Shown piece by piece: positions 1 to 7,989 of a stretch of DNA of 64,000 nt. The notes beneath the pieces were generated by a model. It was given only the letters and a program-made list of their open reading frames with translations, was not told where the DNA came from and made no database searches. Every line of letters begins with the position of its first letter. Position 1 is the first letter of the stretch. The stretch spans positions 62,001 to 126,000 of the forward strand of contig JAQTIF010000001.1 of the NCBI GenBank assembly GCA_029433525.1, written 5' to 3'. The stretch comes from Enterobacteriaceae bacterium ESL0689 (GTDB lineage Bacteria > Pseudomonadota > Gammaproteobacteria > Enterobacterales > Enterobacteriaceae). The position numbers were made by a program, and so were the translations under genes.

Positions 1-565
1 TGAGGTGAGCGTGGCCATGCTGGACAATGTCGTGCTGTACAACGAATGGTTTGCGCAACGCCGGAAAAATCTGACTGACGAGGCCCGGCGATCACAGGCA
101 GGCGACAGGCGAATCTACCATCAGCTTGCCAGCGGTGTGACATGGTCAGTCCCTGAAAGTTTTGTGGGGAATGAGGATATTGCCATTAGCGTTGAATATC
201 ACATTAATGAGGCGGGGATTAAGCAGTCACAGCTCGCGGCCTGGCGCAACGCGGTTGCCGGCGGCAATCGTCAGGCGCGCCGTATCGCACAGCTGGCGTC
301 AATCCGACAGGAACCGTTAGCCAGGCAGCAATACTTTGGCCGACTGGCCTGGAATGATTTCTGGGGAGACAACGATCTTTCATTCATCACGACCGTAACA
401 CCGATGGATGGCAGCGGTTTTGGCCAGCTGACGCTTAGCGCGCCCATCCAGCCCAATATGCGTCTTGATTTACAGGGTTATCACTATTTTGGTAGCAGCA
501 ATACTATTTACGGTACTGCCGGTCGTAAAGACGGCTGGATGCTGTCGTTCATTATGACGCTTTAA
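1..565 (+). CDS. C-terminal part of an outer-membrane beta-barrel-like protein (5' end outside window)
   Basis: The reading frame is open from the first bases of the window with no upstream stop, so this is probably the 3' part of a longer gene; a GTG at base 5 is a possible but unconvincing start. The visible 186 residues alternate polar and hydrophobic positions in beta-strand-like stretches and finish on a hydrophobic strand (LSFIMTL), as outer-membrane barrels do, although the last residue is Leu rather than the usual Phe. It lies 17 bp upstream of the truncated response regulator, in the same direction. An outer-membrane partner for the locus' RND-type exporter is an attractive inference. 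I do not recognise the family. Confidence 0.5.
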   Translation, partial: EVSVAMLDNVVLYNEWFAQRRKNLTDEARRSQAGDRRIYHQLASGVTWSVPESFVGNEDIAISVEYHINEAGIKQSQLAAWRNAVAGGNRQARRIAQLASIRQEPLARQQYFGRLAWNDFWGDNDLSFITTVTPMDGSGFGQLTLSAPIQPNMRLDLQGYHYFGSSNTIYGTAGRKDGWMLSFIMTL

Positions 566-582
566 TTGTATGGGGATAACGT

Positions 583-843
583 ATGGTGAAGAGATTATTG
601 ATTGATGATGACGTTGAACACGCTTATCTGCTTCAGCAAGAGATGATACGCCATCATATTAATCTGTCATTTTGCCATACGCCTTCTCAGGATCTGAAGC
701 TGATATTTGATATGCTGATTTATCGTCTCCGTTGCAAAATCCACCATATTACGATGGATGAAGATTTTATCTATACCGTTCGCGCTCACGGTTATATGCT
801 ACGCGGCAAGCTGTCTCTATCGCCAAATAAAGGATTGCTCTAA
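583..843 (+). pseudogene. Response regulator reduced by an in-frame internal deletion
   Basis: The 86-residue product starts like an OmpR-family receiver domain (LLIDDDVEHAYLL, acidic pocket Asp residues near 8-10). Around residue 44 it jumps straight into the end of a winged-helix DNA-binding domain (MLIYRLRCKI, then FIYTVRAHGYMLRG). The intact regulator at 11783-12514 has the same two ends (MIDDDVELG and LIYRLRNKI...FIRTVRSRGYAV) with about 150 residues between them. The phosphoacceptor Asp, the conserved Lys and the recognition helix are therefore missing. It sits immediately upstream of the sensor kinase, with stop and start joined as TAAATG, the usual place of the cognate regulator. It cannot work as a normal regulator; a small residual protein may still be made. 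Confidence 0.8.
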
Positions 844-2142
844 ATGTATAAATGGTTTTCTTCCCGAACCATCTTTTCCATGTTATTGCTCAATACGATG
901 GTATCGACCTGCGCTCTGGTTATCGTATTAGTATTTTCTCTGCAGCGTGTTGCCGATGAACACCCACGAAGATATCTGGCTAAAACACTGTTTTCTAATC
1001 TGGTATCCGGCAAAACACCCGATCAACTCACTCAAATATCTGTTGATGGCGTACAGATGGAGATAATCCCGCAAGATAAAATGTACTCCAATGTATACCG
1101 TACTTATCTCCCTTTGTTAGAAACGGCGTTGCATGATCCTGACGGCGTTGCCATGAGCACTAATGACGATCAGTACGTGGCTGCGGCATACAATGAAGGG
1201 AATTTTATTATTTTGCCGATGATCGGCCATTCATTGTCTTCCCATGCCATAAAGCTGCTCTGGTGGGTCGCAGCGGCGATTATTGTGATATTACTTGCCA
1301 ATTTCTACTCTATCCATTTGTTAACCCGCCCCTTTATCGAACTGCGACGCGGCGTGATGCATGCGAATAAAGGCGATCTCAAGTACCGAATCCCGCTTGA
1401 ACGAACCTATGGTGAGTACCACAGTCTGGCGGATAGCTTCAATAAAATGCTGCATCATATCAATCATATTCATGAAGCGCGCCGTCACATGCTGCTGGCG
1501 ATCCCGCACGAATTACGCACGCCACTGGCGCATCTGAAAGTACGTAAGGATCTTATCACTGATGAACCTTTGCGACTGGCGATCCTCGGAGATATCGTTA
1601 ATGTGGAACGGATCCTGGATGCCATTTTATACACCGAGAAAACGCATGTTGGTGAGGGCAATATCAGTCTGTGTAGCATCGATCTGGTGAGTTTTTTCAA
1701 CGAAGTCGTTGCGGAACAGAAGAACAGTAACAGCATCATTAAGCTGATAATTAATACTGTTAATCCGGTGTTTTATAGCCATTCCACCATGATGATGGTG
1801 TTAATGCGTAATCTGATCAGTAACGCGGTCTTCTATGGCCAGTCAAAACCTGTCACCATTACGATTGATGATGATAAAAACGGACTGCGGATCACCGTAG
1901 CCGATCAAGGTATTGGCATTGATAAGGATCAGATCCCTTTTCTTACTGAACCTTTCTGGCGCGCTGACCAGTCACGTCAGCGTGAATCCGGCGGCTATGG
2001 GCTGGGTCTCTATATCTGTAAAACCATCGTTGACGGATTACACGGAAATTTAGTGATCGACAGCGTCAAGGGACAGGGAACCTCGGTTGTGGTTTCTTTT
2101 CCCGATGCGTTTACCCCACCCACCTCTTCTATATCAACCTGA
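844..2142 (+). CDS. Sensor histidine kinase, HAMP-HisKA-HATPase
   Basis: This is a 432-residue inner-membrane sensor kinase. Membrane segments lie at about 11-31 and 138-158 and enclose a periplasmic sensor of about 105 residues. A HAMP-like linker follows, then the H-box (PHELRTPLAH, phosphorylated His about 223), an N-box (NLISNAVFYG, about 317-326), a G1 box (ADQGIGIDKDQ) and a G2 box (GYGLGLYICK). All catalytic motifs are intact. The start overlaps the stop of the truncated response regulator, so the two were translationally coupled. Its original partner is deleted; the intact OmpR-type regulator at 11783-12514 in the same locus is the likely substitute. By position, the ligand may be the small molecule this locus appears to make, which is inference. 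Confidence 0.9.
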   Translation: MYKWFSSRTIFSMLLLNTMVSTCALVIVLVFSLQRVADEHPRRYLAKTLFSNLVSGKTPDQLTQISVDGVQMEIIPQDKMYSNVYRTYLPLLETALHDPDGVAMSTNDDQYVAAAYNEGNFIILPMIGHSLSSHAIKLLWWVAAAIIVILLANFYSIHLLTRPFIELRRGVMHANKGDLKYRIPLERTYGEYHSLADSFNKMLHHINHIHEARRHMLLAIPHELRTPLAHLKVRKDLITDEPLRLAILGDIVNVERILDAILYTEKTHVGEGNISLCSIDLVSFFNEVVAEQKNSNSIIKLIINTVNPVFYSHSTMMMVLMRNLISNAVFYGQSKPVTITIDDDKNGLRITVADQGIGIDKDQIPFLTEPFWRADQSRQRESGGYGLGLYICKTIVDGLHGNLVIDSVKGQGTSVVVSFPDAFTPPTSSIST

Positions 2143-2158
2143 GCAAAGGAGGATTGTT

Positions 2159-2905
2159 ATGCCGGCATCCCCTCAATATCTGGCGGCAACATCTTTTCTG
2201 GATTACAACACCGAAGCTGTTCAGCACTTTATCAGACAAATAGTGCCGCCCGATATGGATGATAAACGCGCACAGGCTATCGCACTCTATTATGGGGTGC
2301 GTGATAAAATCCGTTATGACGTTTATGATGCGGCAATGGACAGTAACGGTTTTCGTGCCAGTAGCGTTGTGAAAGCAGGCAGTGGTATGTGTATCCATAA
2401 ATCATTGCTCTACTGCGCTACCCTGCGTGCTATCGGTGTCCCTGCGCGGTTGTGGTTTGCCGATGTGCGCAACCATCTCAGTTCTCCGCGTCTGCGTGAA
2501 TATGTTGGCGGCGATATTTTTCATTTCCACTGTCTGGTGGAGCTTTGCCTTGAAGGGGATAACTGGCTAAAAGCCACCCCGGTATTTAACTGGCAACTCT
2601 GCCGGTTATATAAAATGACGCCGTTAGAGTTCGATGGTTATCATGACAGCATACACCATCCTTTTGACGAATCAGGGAATAAGTACATGGAGTTTGTCAA
2701 TCAGCATGGCAGTTTTGATGATTTACCTTGCGAGTGGTTACTTGCTGGTTTGCGTGAACATCATCCCGGAATGTTCAGTATCGAAGGCCGACGTTATCGC
2801 AAACACTCACTGATAAACGATATGACTCACGACGAGGCGCAAACCCCGTCAGCACCTTTATCACTGAATGCTTCGGAGAAAACCACGCATACGCGGCGTA
2901 CATAA
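2159..2905 (+). CDS. Transglutaminase-like (cysteine peptidase fold) protein
   Basis: I start it at ATG 2159, preceded by AAAGGAGG; an upstream in-frame ATG at 2087 would run back into the kinase gene. The 248-residue product carries a transglutaminase-like core at about 35-140. The candidate nucleophile Cys78 lies in GSGMCIHKS, followed by GVPARLWFADV, and the candidate His lies in FHFHCLVEL (about 122-124). The third acidic residue is not obvious, because the usual W-x-x-D-P is WLKATP. There is no signal peptide, so it is probably cytoplasmic. It is the last rightward gene before the convergent biosynthetic operon. Such folds serve as peptidases, transglutaminases or acyltransferases; which applies here cannot be told. 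Confidence 0.75.
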   Translation: MPASPQYLAATSFLDYNTEAVQHFIRQIVPPDMDDKRAQAIALYYGVRDKIRYDVYDAAMDSNGFRASSVVKAGSGMCIHKSLLYCATLRAIGVPARLWFADVRNHLSSPRLREYVGGDIFHFHCLVELCLEGDNWLKATPVFNWQLCRLYKMTPLEFDGYHDSIHHPFDESGNKYMEFVNQHGSFDDLPCEWLLAGLREHHPGMFSIEGRRYRKHSLINDMTHDEAQTPSAPLSLNASEKTTHTRRT

Positions 2906-3030
2906 GTGAGAAATTAACAATATTCTGTGACAGAAGGCGAAACAATCGGCAATAGCTACAAGGATTAATCCTGTTTTAAAGCAACCGATAAGGACCCCGC
3001 AGGGCCCTTATGATAACCCGCACAGGCCAC

Positions 3031-4320
3031 TTAACTCTCCAGATAACGGCTGATCCGTTGTACCGCCAGCTCAGCCGAATGTAAGCACCCTTCCATAGTG
3101 TGTCCTTCCAGGTAGTCACCCGCAATAGCCAGCCCGTTAATTGGTTCGATACCTGCCAGTATTTCTGCTTTAACACGGGTAAAATAAGGTGCATAGGCAC
3201 AAATTCCGCCCAGATGACGTGTTACACGCGCAGTCACAAGCTGGCCTTCAATGGGTAAGTGTCGGGAAAATGCCTCTTCAGCCAGCTTAATAAGTTGCTC
3301 ATCCGTGCGATGTAATACTTTACGCGCCGCTGCCCCGGAGAGCGTGAAGCGTACCAGTTCAGGCTGGTAGAGTCGGTTAGCCGAGCAGTGCCCAAGGATT
3401 GAGCCAGGCTCAAACATGATTGAGTTGATCCCATCACGGAACACCGGGCGATCATAACGCGCATTGATCATCGCCAGCGGGAAATAACGGATTTTATCAA
3501 TGGCCGTCTGAGCCTGCTCAGGTAATACCAGTAGCTGTTTGAAAATATGTGCCGGTACGGCTGAAATCACAGCATCTGTATCAATTCTCTGTTGACCTTC
3601 GGCCCCATTGACCACTAATCCCGTAACTTTGCCCTGGCTTATCTCAATACGCGAAACCCGCTCACCAAGGCGAATATTTTTGTTATCGGCCAGCCCCTGG
3701 TGAAAACGCTGGATCCCGCCCTGAATCGCAAAGTGTTGTCCCTTACCAAAACCGGAGGTAAATAGCGTTAACAGCGATGGATAAACTTCTTCCGGTTCCG
3801 CGGCTCCCATAATAATCGAGAACATGCGCATCGGCCCTGCCACCAGCGAAGGGGCAAACTGTGCCGCGACCGATTGGTGATCCCATTTCTCTTCAACCTG
3901 TTCAATGAGCCCCCCGCTATAGTTCAGCTCATCCGCATGTTCGCGTGAATAAGTGAGGAAATTTTTCAGTTGCAGTGAGCCGCGCAGTCCTAACTGCATT
4001 GCCAGGCGCAAGTCACCACTTAACGTGCGGCGTTTATCCAGCTTGACCAGTTTATCCCGCAGCACGATATGAAAGTCAGGATGTTGCATATCGTACTCGT
4101 GAATATTGAACTCGTTTAACAGTGCGTTAAAACGTGTCCATTCTGAAGAGAAATTCTTCCCCCCGACTTCAAATAGGGTCCCCTCTTCAATACTCCCGGC
4201 GGCTCGTCCCCCGATATGGTCAGAAGCTTCATAAACCACACTCGGAATACCTTTCGCCGCTAAAAAATGCGCCGCCCCCAATCCGGCAATGCCGGCACCG
4301 ATAATATGAACTGTTTTCAT
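3031..4320 (-). CDS. FAD-dependent oxidoreductase of the amine oxidase / phytoene desaturase superfamily
   Basis: The 429-residue protein begins with a Rossmann FAD-binding motif (IIGAGIAGLGAAHFL, glycines about 8-13), followed by YEASDHIGGRAAGS, the second superfamily signature. The C-terminal motif (GLAIAGDYLEGHTMEGCLHSAELA) contacts flavin in this superfamily. Family members oxidise amines, protoporphyrinogen or polyenes; the substrate here is unknown. It is the last gene of a four-gene leftward operon and its ATG overlaps the stop of the AfsA-like gene by 4 bp. That overlap implies translational coupling and a shared pathway. It converges with the rightward transglutaminase-like gene across about 125 bp. 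Confidence 0.85.
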   Translation of the reverse strand: MKTVHIIGAGIAGLGAAHFLAAKGIPSVVYEASDHIGGRAAGSIEEGTLFEVGGKNFSSEWTRFNALLNEFNIHEYDMQHPDFHIVLRDKLVKLDKRRTLSGDLRLAMQLGLRGSLQLKNFLTYSREHADELNYSGGLIEQVEEKWDHQSVAAQFAPSLVAGPMRMFSIIMGAAEPEEVYPSLLTLFTSGFGKGQHFAIQGGIQRFHQGLADNKNIRLGERVSRIEISQGKVTGLVVNGAEGQQRIDTDAVISAVPAHIFKQLLVLPEQAQTAIDKIRYFPLAMINARYDRPVFRDGINSIMFEPGSILGHCSANRLYQPELVRFTLSGAAARKVLHRTDEQLIKLAEEAFSRHLPIEGQLVTARVTRHLGGICAYAPYFTRVKAEILAGIEPINGLAIAGDYLEGHTMEGCLHSAELAVQRISRYLES

Positions 4321-5171
4321 TCAGCCGAACTCCCTTGTGTTATTGTCTGTTTGTTACGCTGGATCCGGCCACTAAGCATTTCACAACGAGCAAAACGCTG
4401 CCCCGCCGCCCATAAATCTGCACCACGATTAAAGTGGCGAGCCTCGCCATTATCCTGTTGTGGCTCCATCTGCAAATGAAAAGCGCTGCCTGCCGCCAGC
4501 GGTAGAAAAGTCTGCATACTGACGCCCATTAAAATATCGCGTAACCGAACGGGCTGATCATAGTTAAGGCTGCGCTGTAGCTGCATGAATGCTTCTAACA
4601 GATACAACGGATGTGTCTGATGATGACTGTCGGCCAGTAGGTTGTCCGGATGTGGCAACAGCGCATGACATTCATATCCTGTTGTTTCGAATGGATAAGG
4701 CTGGCCAATCATCACATTTTCCGGACGCTTTTTATTGACTTTGGCGCTCTCAACAGGACACTCTGCGGTACTGTGTAACTGTGTTACCTGCGTGGCGGGC
4801 AACGGAATAAAAAACCACTGCATACTGGCGCGATCCTGCGAATTTTGTGTGACAGCAATCTCACATTGCCATCCCTCACCCTGTGGCTGACATGTGCCGC
4901 GCAACCCGACCGGGCTATCAAACAGGCAATATCGGATGAAACGTGCCTGCATTTCGCTCGCCAGCCATTCTCCCGGCGGCAGTAACCGTTCAGCCAGTTG
5001 ATGGCCACCTTCCAGCAGTAACAGTCCAGGAACATGATCCTGGGGATGATCGAAAAAAAATCGGTGTTGTTGATCAATCAGCAACCGGGCGGCACCTTCA
5101 CCCTCAGTGAAACGTAATTCGGTTAGCACCTGATTCTCTGCTCGCTGGCGCAACCTGGATGTTTCAGTCAT
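4317..5171 (-). CDS. AfsA-type (A-factor biosynthesis) double hotdog protein
   Basis: The 284-residue protein has two hotdog-like halves. The N-terminal half carries FFDHPQDHVPGLLLLEG (about 38-54), very close to the D-H-P-x-D-H-V-P-G motif of the AfsA/ScbA domain. The C-terminal half has a related CHALLPHPDNLLADSHH...YLLEAFMQ segment. In Streptomyces, AfsA joins a beta-ketoacyl chain to dihydroxyacetone phosphate during gamma-butyrolactone hormone synthesis; related proteins occur in aryl-polyene and other lipid pathways. Overlaps of 8 bp with the TrpA-like gene and 4 bp with the oxidoreductase gene place it mid-operon. A role in assembling a fatty-acyl-derived small molecule is inferred. 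Confidence 0.8.
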   Translation of the reverse strand: MTETSRLRQRAENQVLTELRFTEGEGAARLLIDQQHRFFFDHPQDHVPGLLLLEGGHQLAERLLPPGEWLASEMQARFIRYCLFDSPVGLRGTCQPQGEGWQCEIAVTQNSQDRASMQWFFIPLPATQVTQLHSTAECPVESAKVNKKRPENVMIGQPYPFETTGYECHALLPHPDNLLADSHHQTHPLYLLEAFMQLQRSLNYDQPVRLRDILMGVSMQTFLPLAAGSAFHLQMEPQQDNGEARHFNRGADLWAAGQRFARCEMLSGRIQRNKQTITQGSSAE

Positions 5172-5958
5172 GCTTATCTCCTTGATGTAACAGATGGATA
5201 TAGGTGGCTAGCGCAGTTGTCGCGCACTCTCCCTGTGCCAGGGCATCAGCAACCACGGCACACGCCTGGCTGCCAACAATCGCGATGTCTGCCCCGAGAT
5301 CAAACGCTGCCGCAACATCTGCCGCGCTCTTCAGACCAAAGCCCAGTGCTATCGGCAGGCGGCTTTCCGTTTTCAGGCGGGCTATTTCATCGCGGATCAA
5401 CTGTGGTTCTGGCGCGGCACTTCCGGAACGGCCAAAATGAGAAACCAGATAAATAAAGCCTCCTGATTGCTGTAATACTTCGTTATGCACTGCATCACGA
5501 CTTTGTGGATACAATGTGCCGATGATCGGCAACATGGCATCGGCAGCGGCGTGATAAAAAGCGCAGCGGGGGCGAGGAGGCAAACCATGGGGCAAGACAG
5601 CGGCCGCCCCCGCTTCGCGGAAACTTTGCAGAATATGAGTGACATTCTGACGGGCAAAAACGTGGCTATAATCAAGCAGCGCAATAATATGAAGACGAGA
5701 AGAAAACTCGGCAATCAAGGGTAACAGATCCTGCCATACCACACCTTGCGCCAGGGCTCTGTGATGCGCCTGGCGTACCGTTTCACCGTCGGTAAACGCA
5801 TCAGGAAACGGCGCACAAAGCTCTACAGCATCGACACCATTGTCAACACAACAGGCTAGTAGCTCCCGCGTTTGAGCAAGTCCCCCGTCGCCTGCCATAA
5901 TCAACAGACAAAGAGCACGCTGACGCAGGGGCGACAATGGCTGTAAATGTGTGGTCAT
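5164..5958 (-). CDS. Tryptophan synthase alpha-subunit-like TIM-barrel protein
   Basis: The 264 residues match TrpA in length (268 in E. coli). The active-site segment VELCAPFPDAFTDGET (about 45-60) aligns with the TrpA segment holding catalytic Glu49 and Asp60: both acids are present, here about Glu46 and Asp57. IALGFGLKSAADV and AIVGSQAC near the C-terminus correspond to the phosphate-binding end of the barrel. No trpB, trpC or trpD lies nearby, while the next genes encode a TrpF-like and an AfsA-like protein. It is therefore probably a paralogue recruited to a secondary pathway, for example an indole-glycerol-phosphate-type retro-aldol cleavage. Its stop overlaps the AfsA-like start and its start overlaps the TrpF-like stop. 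Confidence 0.8.
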   Translation of the reverse strand: MTTHLQPLSPLRQRALCLLIMAGDGGLAQTRELLACCVDNGVDAVELCAPFPDAFTDGETVRQAHHRALAQGVVWQDLLPLIAEFSSRLHIIALLDYSHVFARQNVTHILQSFREAGAAAVLPHGLPPRPRCAFYHAAADAMLPIIGTLYPQSRDAVHNEVLQQSGGFIYLVSHFGRSGSAAPEPQLIRDEIARLKTESRLPIALGFGLKSAADVAAAFDLGADIAIVGSQACAVVADALAQGECATTALATYIHLLHQGDKHD

Positions 5959-6605
5959 TTTCCCTCCCGGATACCAGGCGCTTTCATCAGCTCACGTAGC
6001 GGCTCGCCAATCATTCCATGACTACGCGCTGCGCTATCGATATCCAGCGCTTCAATGCCGGGGATCGCAGCGAATTGATCGATATTCGCTGCCGTGATCC
6101 CCCCCGCCAGCCAGATGCGTCGTCCTGCCAGACGAACCAGCAGCGGATCAATAACCGAACGAGGTAATGACTGACCGGTACTGCCAATTTGCTGACGATC
6201 GACAAAACGATCTATCAGGTAGACATCCACACCCGCCGCATCGTAATCCGCTAACCAACGCAACTCCGGGCAGTCGCCGTTATCACTCACATGTAAGGTC
6301 TTAATAATCTTTAATTGCTGCTGCTTTAACCGCGCAACATCACCCGGCGGGGTGAAACCGTGTAACTGCAGCCATGAGATAGCGCAGCGCTGCAACATTT
6401 CGCCCAATAGTGGAAAGATCGGCTTGACGCAAACGGCTACAGGTTGCGGACCATGACAGGCTTTTACCAGCTGAGTCAGACGCTGTTCGGATAGTGTACG
6501 CGGATGCTGTTCTACCCCCGTCCACAGGCCGATATAATCAACGGCAACCTGATTAGCAATCGCGATCTCACTTTGTTGGGTGGCACCACATATTTTTATT
6601 TTCAT
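5955..6605 (-). CDS. Phosphoribosylanthranilate isomerase-like (TrpF-like) protein
   Basis: First gene of the leftward operon, 216 residues. The TrpF signatures are visible: KICG with general base Cys6, HPRTLS with Arg36, WLQLHG, YLIDRF with the general acid at about Asp132, GSTGQ for phosphate binding, IWLAGGITAANI, and ALDIDSAAR near the end. All residues I know to be catalytic are kept, so it should be an active Amadori-type isomerase. The partner genes are not a trp operon, so the substrate may be N-phosphoribosylanthranilate diverted to another product or a related compound. It overlaps the TrpA-like gene by 4 bp. Confidence 0.8.
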   Translation of the reverse strand: MKIKICGATQQSEIAIANQVAVDYIGLWTGVEQHPRTLSEQRLTQLVKACHGPQPVAVCVKPIFPLLGEMLQRCAISWLQLHGFTPPGDVARLKQQQLKIIKTLHVSDNGDCPELRWLADYDAAGVDVYLIDRFVDRQQIGSTGQSLPRSVIDPLLVRLAGRRIWLAGGITAANIDQFAAIPGIEALDIDSAARSHGMIGEPLRELMKAPGIREGK

Positions 6606-7025
6606 TTTCCGCTTCCTGTAGAATCACCTGATACTCCTGAACTATTAGCATACCTCCGATAAATAACACTGAGTAAATCATTATCTGTATTTAGAGATTC
6701 AAGAATAACAATTCATCACAAAATACATCTAAATATCCTCATAAGCTTTTAAATATTAATCATCGCTGCCTGGCACCAGTTATCATTTTTTGTGATAAAT
6801 ATAAATAAAAATCACATATATATTGAGTTATGGCGCAAATAAGAAATGAATTGCAGATTTATTCATTTGTTTTATCTTATCAGGATTGTTAGTCTGGCAA
6901 TCAGTAGTTATCACGCCTTTGTTAGCGCTGGTGAAATATATCTTTCGGCGATTTATTTCTGGCCAACATATCATTGCCAGATTAAAAATGATAAAAAATA
7001 TTCTTACGACAGGAGAAATATTATC
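6606..7025. promoter_or_regulatory. AT-rich divergent control region between the TrpF-like and LolA-like units
   Basis: These 420 bases separate two divergently transcribed units of the accessory locus and must hold promoters for both. They are much richer in A and T than the flanking genes. An inverted repeat, TGTGAT (6791-6796) and ATCACA (6811-6816) separated by 14 bases, is too widely spaced for a standard CRP site but could bind another dimeric regulator. A ribosome-binding sequence AGGAG at about 7011-7015 precedes the downstream gene. I see no clear -35/-10 pair that stands out. Confidence 0.45.
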
Positions 7026-7910
7026 GTGACGGAATGCAAACCCCGCCTGTTTTCATTATGCAGCACAACATTACTGGCCAGTATTTTCATGCTTAATACT
7101 GAGTTATTCGCTGCCCCCTTACCGGAAGTTAAAAGCTGTAATGATGTCTTGCTCGGTGTTCAGCACCGTTATCACGGATATAATAGCTGGCGGATGATCA
7201 AAATGGACATTACGGATGAACATGGCAATGTCAAATCACGCACGATTACTGCCACCCACAAGAACAACGGCATTAACCGTATCTTGCGTAGCCGTGTCGT
7301 CGCCCCGCCTGAACTGGCCAACGCTGAATCTTATGTTCTTGATTATACAGAAGATGACCAAAAAGATCGTATCTGGCGCTATCTGCCTGCCAGCCAGAAA
7401 CTATTAGAAGTACAGTCGAAAGACCTCAGTAGCCGCCTGTATGGTTCTGATATGAACATCGGCGAAATGATGACGCGCATGGCGCGTGATTATGATTGCC
7501 AGTTATTGAGTGAAGGCGAATATCAGGGCTTGCCGGTTTACAAAATCCATGTCGAACCGAATAACGAACAGGAATTGCTGCGCCTCGGCCTGAAAGATGG
7601 TGAGATCTGGGTTGAGAAAGGCACTTTCCTGCCCGTTTATAGCATATTTAATGCCGAAGCACCGAATGAACAACGGATTTTCGAAACCTCTAATCAACGT
7701 TGGGTCGACGGGATATTCGTTGCTGAAAAATATCAGATATCGACACTGAAAGATGGTCGTAAAGTTTCTCAATCAGCATTTCAGGTTTATGGTGAGAGCT
7801 TCAATCTTTCTCTGCCAGAAAGCTGGTATGACGTCCAGGACCTGGGTAATGAGCAATCGACCTGGCGCGAGTATCGCTCTCCTAACTACCATTTAGAAAC
7901 ATTGCCATAA
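7026..7910 (+). CDS. LolA-like outer-membrane lipoprotein-sorting family periplasmic protein
   Basis: I choose GTG 7026, ten bases after AGGAG, giving 294 residues that begin with a Sec-type signal peptide (hydrophobic core about 9-25, likely cleavage near ELFAAPLP). An open frame continues upstream to an ATG at 6846, but that extension is AT-rich and would bury the signal peptide. The mature protein resembles the LolA-like fold used for periplasmic lipid or lipoprotein carriage: repeated beta-strands, a DRIWRYLPASQKLLEV segment and GSDMNIGEMM. It precedes the MMPL exporter by 79 bp. LolA-like/MMPL pairs are common in Gammaproteobacteria and are thought to move lipidic products across the periplasm. 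Confidence 0.75.
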   Translation: MTECKPRLFSLCSTTLLASIFMLNTELFAAPLPEVKSCNDVLLGVQHRYHGYNSWRMIKMDITDEHGNVKSRTITATHKNNGINRILRSRVVAPPELANAESYVLDYTEDDQKDRIWRYLPASQKLLEVQSKDLSSRLYGSDMNIGEMMTRMARDYDCQLLSEGEYQGLPVYKIHVEPNNEQELLRLGLKDGEIWVEKGTFLPVYSIFNAEAPNEQRIFETSNQRWVDGIFVAEKYQISTLKDGRKVSQSAFQVYGESFNLSLPESWYDVQDLGNEQSTWREYRSPNYHLETLP

Positions 7911-7943
7911 TGCGTGTTTTCTCTGCCTGAATCTGCGTACTAT

Positions 7944-7963
7944 CTCCGCGCCTGGCGCGGAGT
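7944..7963 (+). other. GC-rich hairpin between LolA-like and MMPL genes
   Basis: A self-complementary sequence, CTCCGCG and CGCGGAG around a short CTGG-type loop, lies in the 79-bp gap. No run of T follows, so it may reduce read-through or protect the upstream mRNA rather than fully terminate. Confidence 0.4.
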
Positions 7964-7989
7964 CCTTCTGATTAAGGATTGATAATGTA

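Noticed and set aside
2972-3012. Hairpin-like AAGGACCCCGCAGGGCCCTT between convergent genes
   Set aside because: The stem is interrupted and lacks a T-tract on either strand, so I do not call a terminator.
6846-7025. N-terminal extension of the LolA-like gene
   Set aside because: It is AT-rich, lies in the divergent control region and would place the signal peptide about 60 residues inside the protein.
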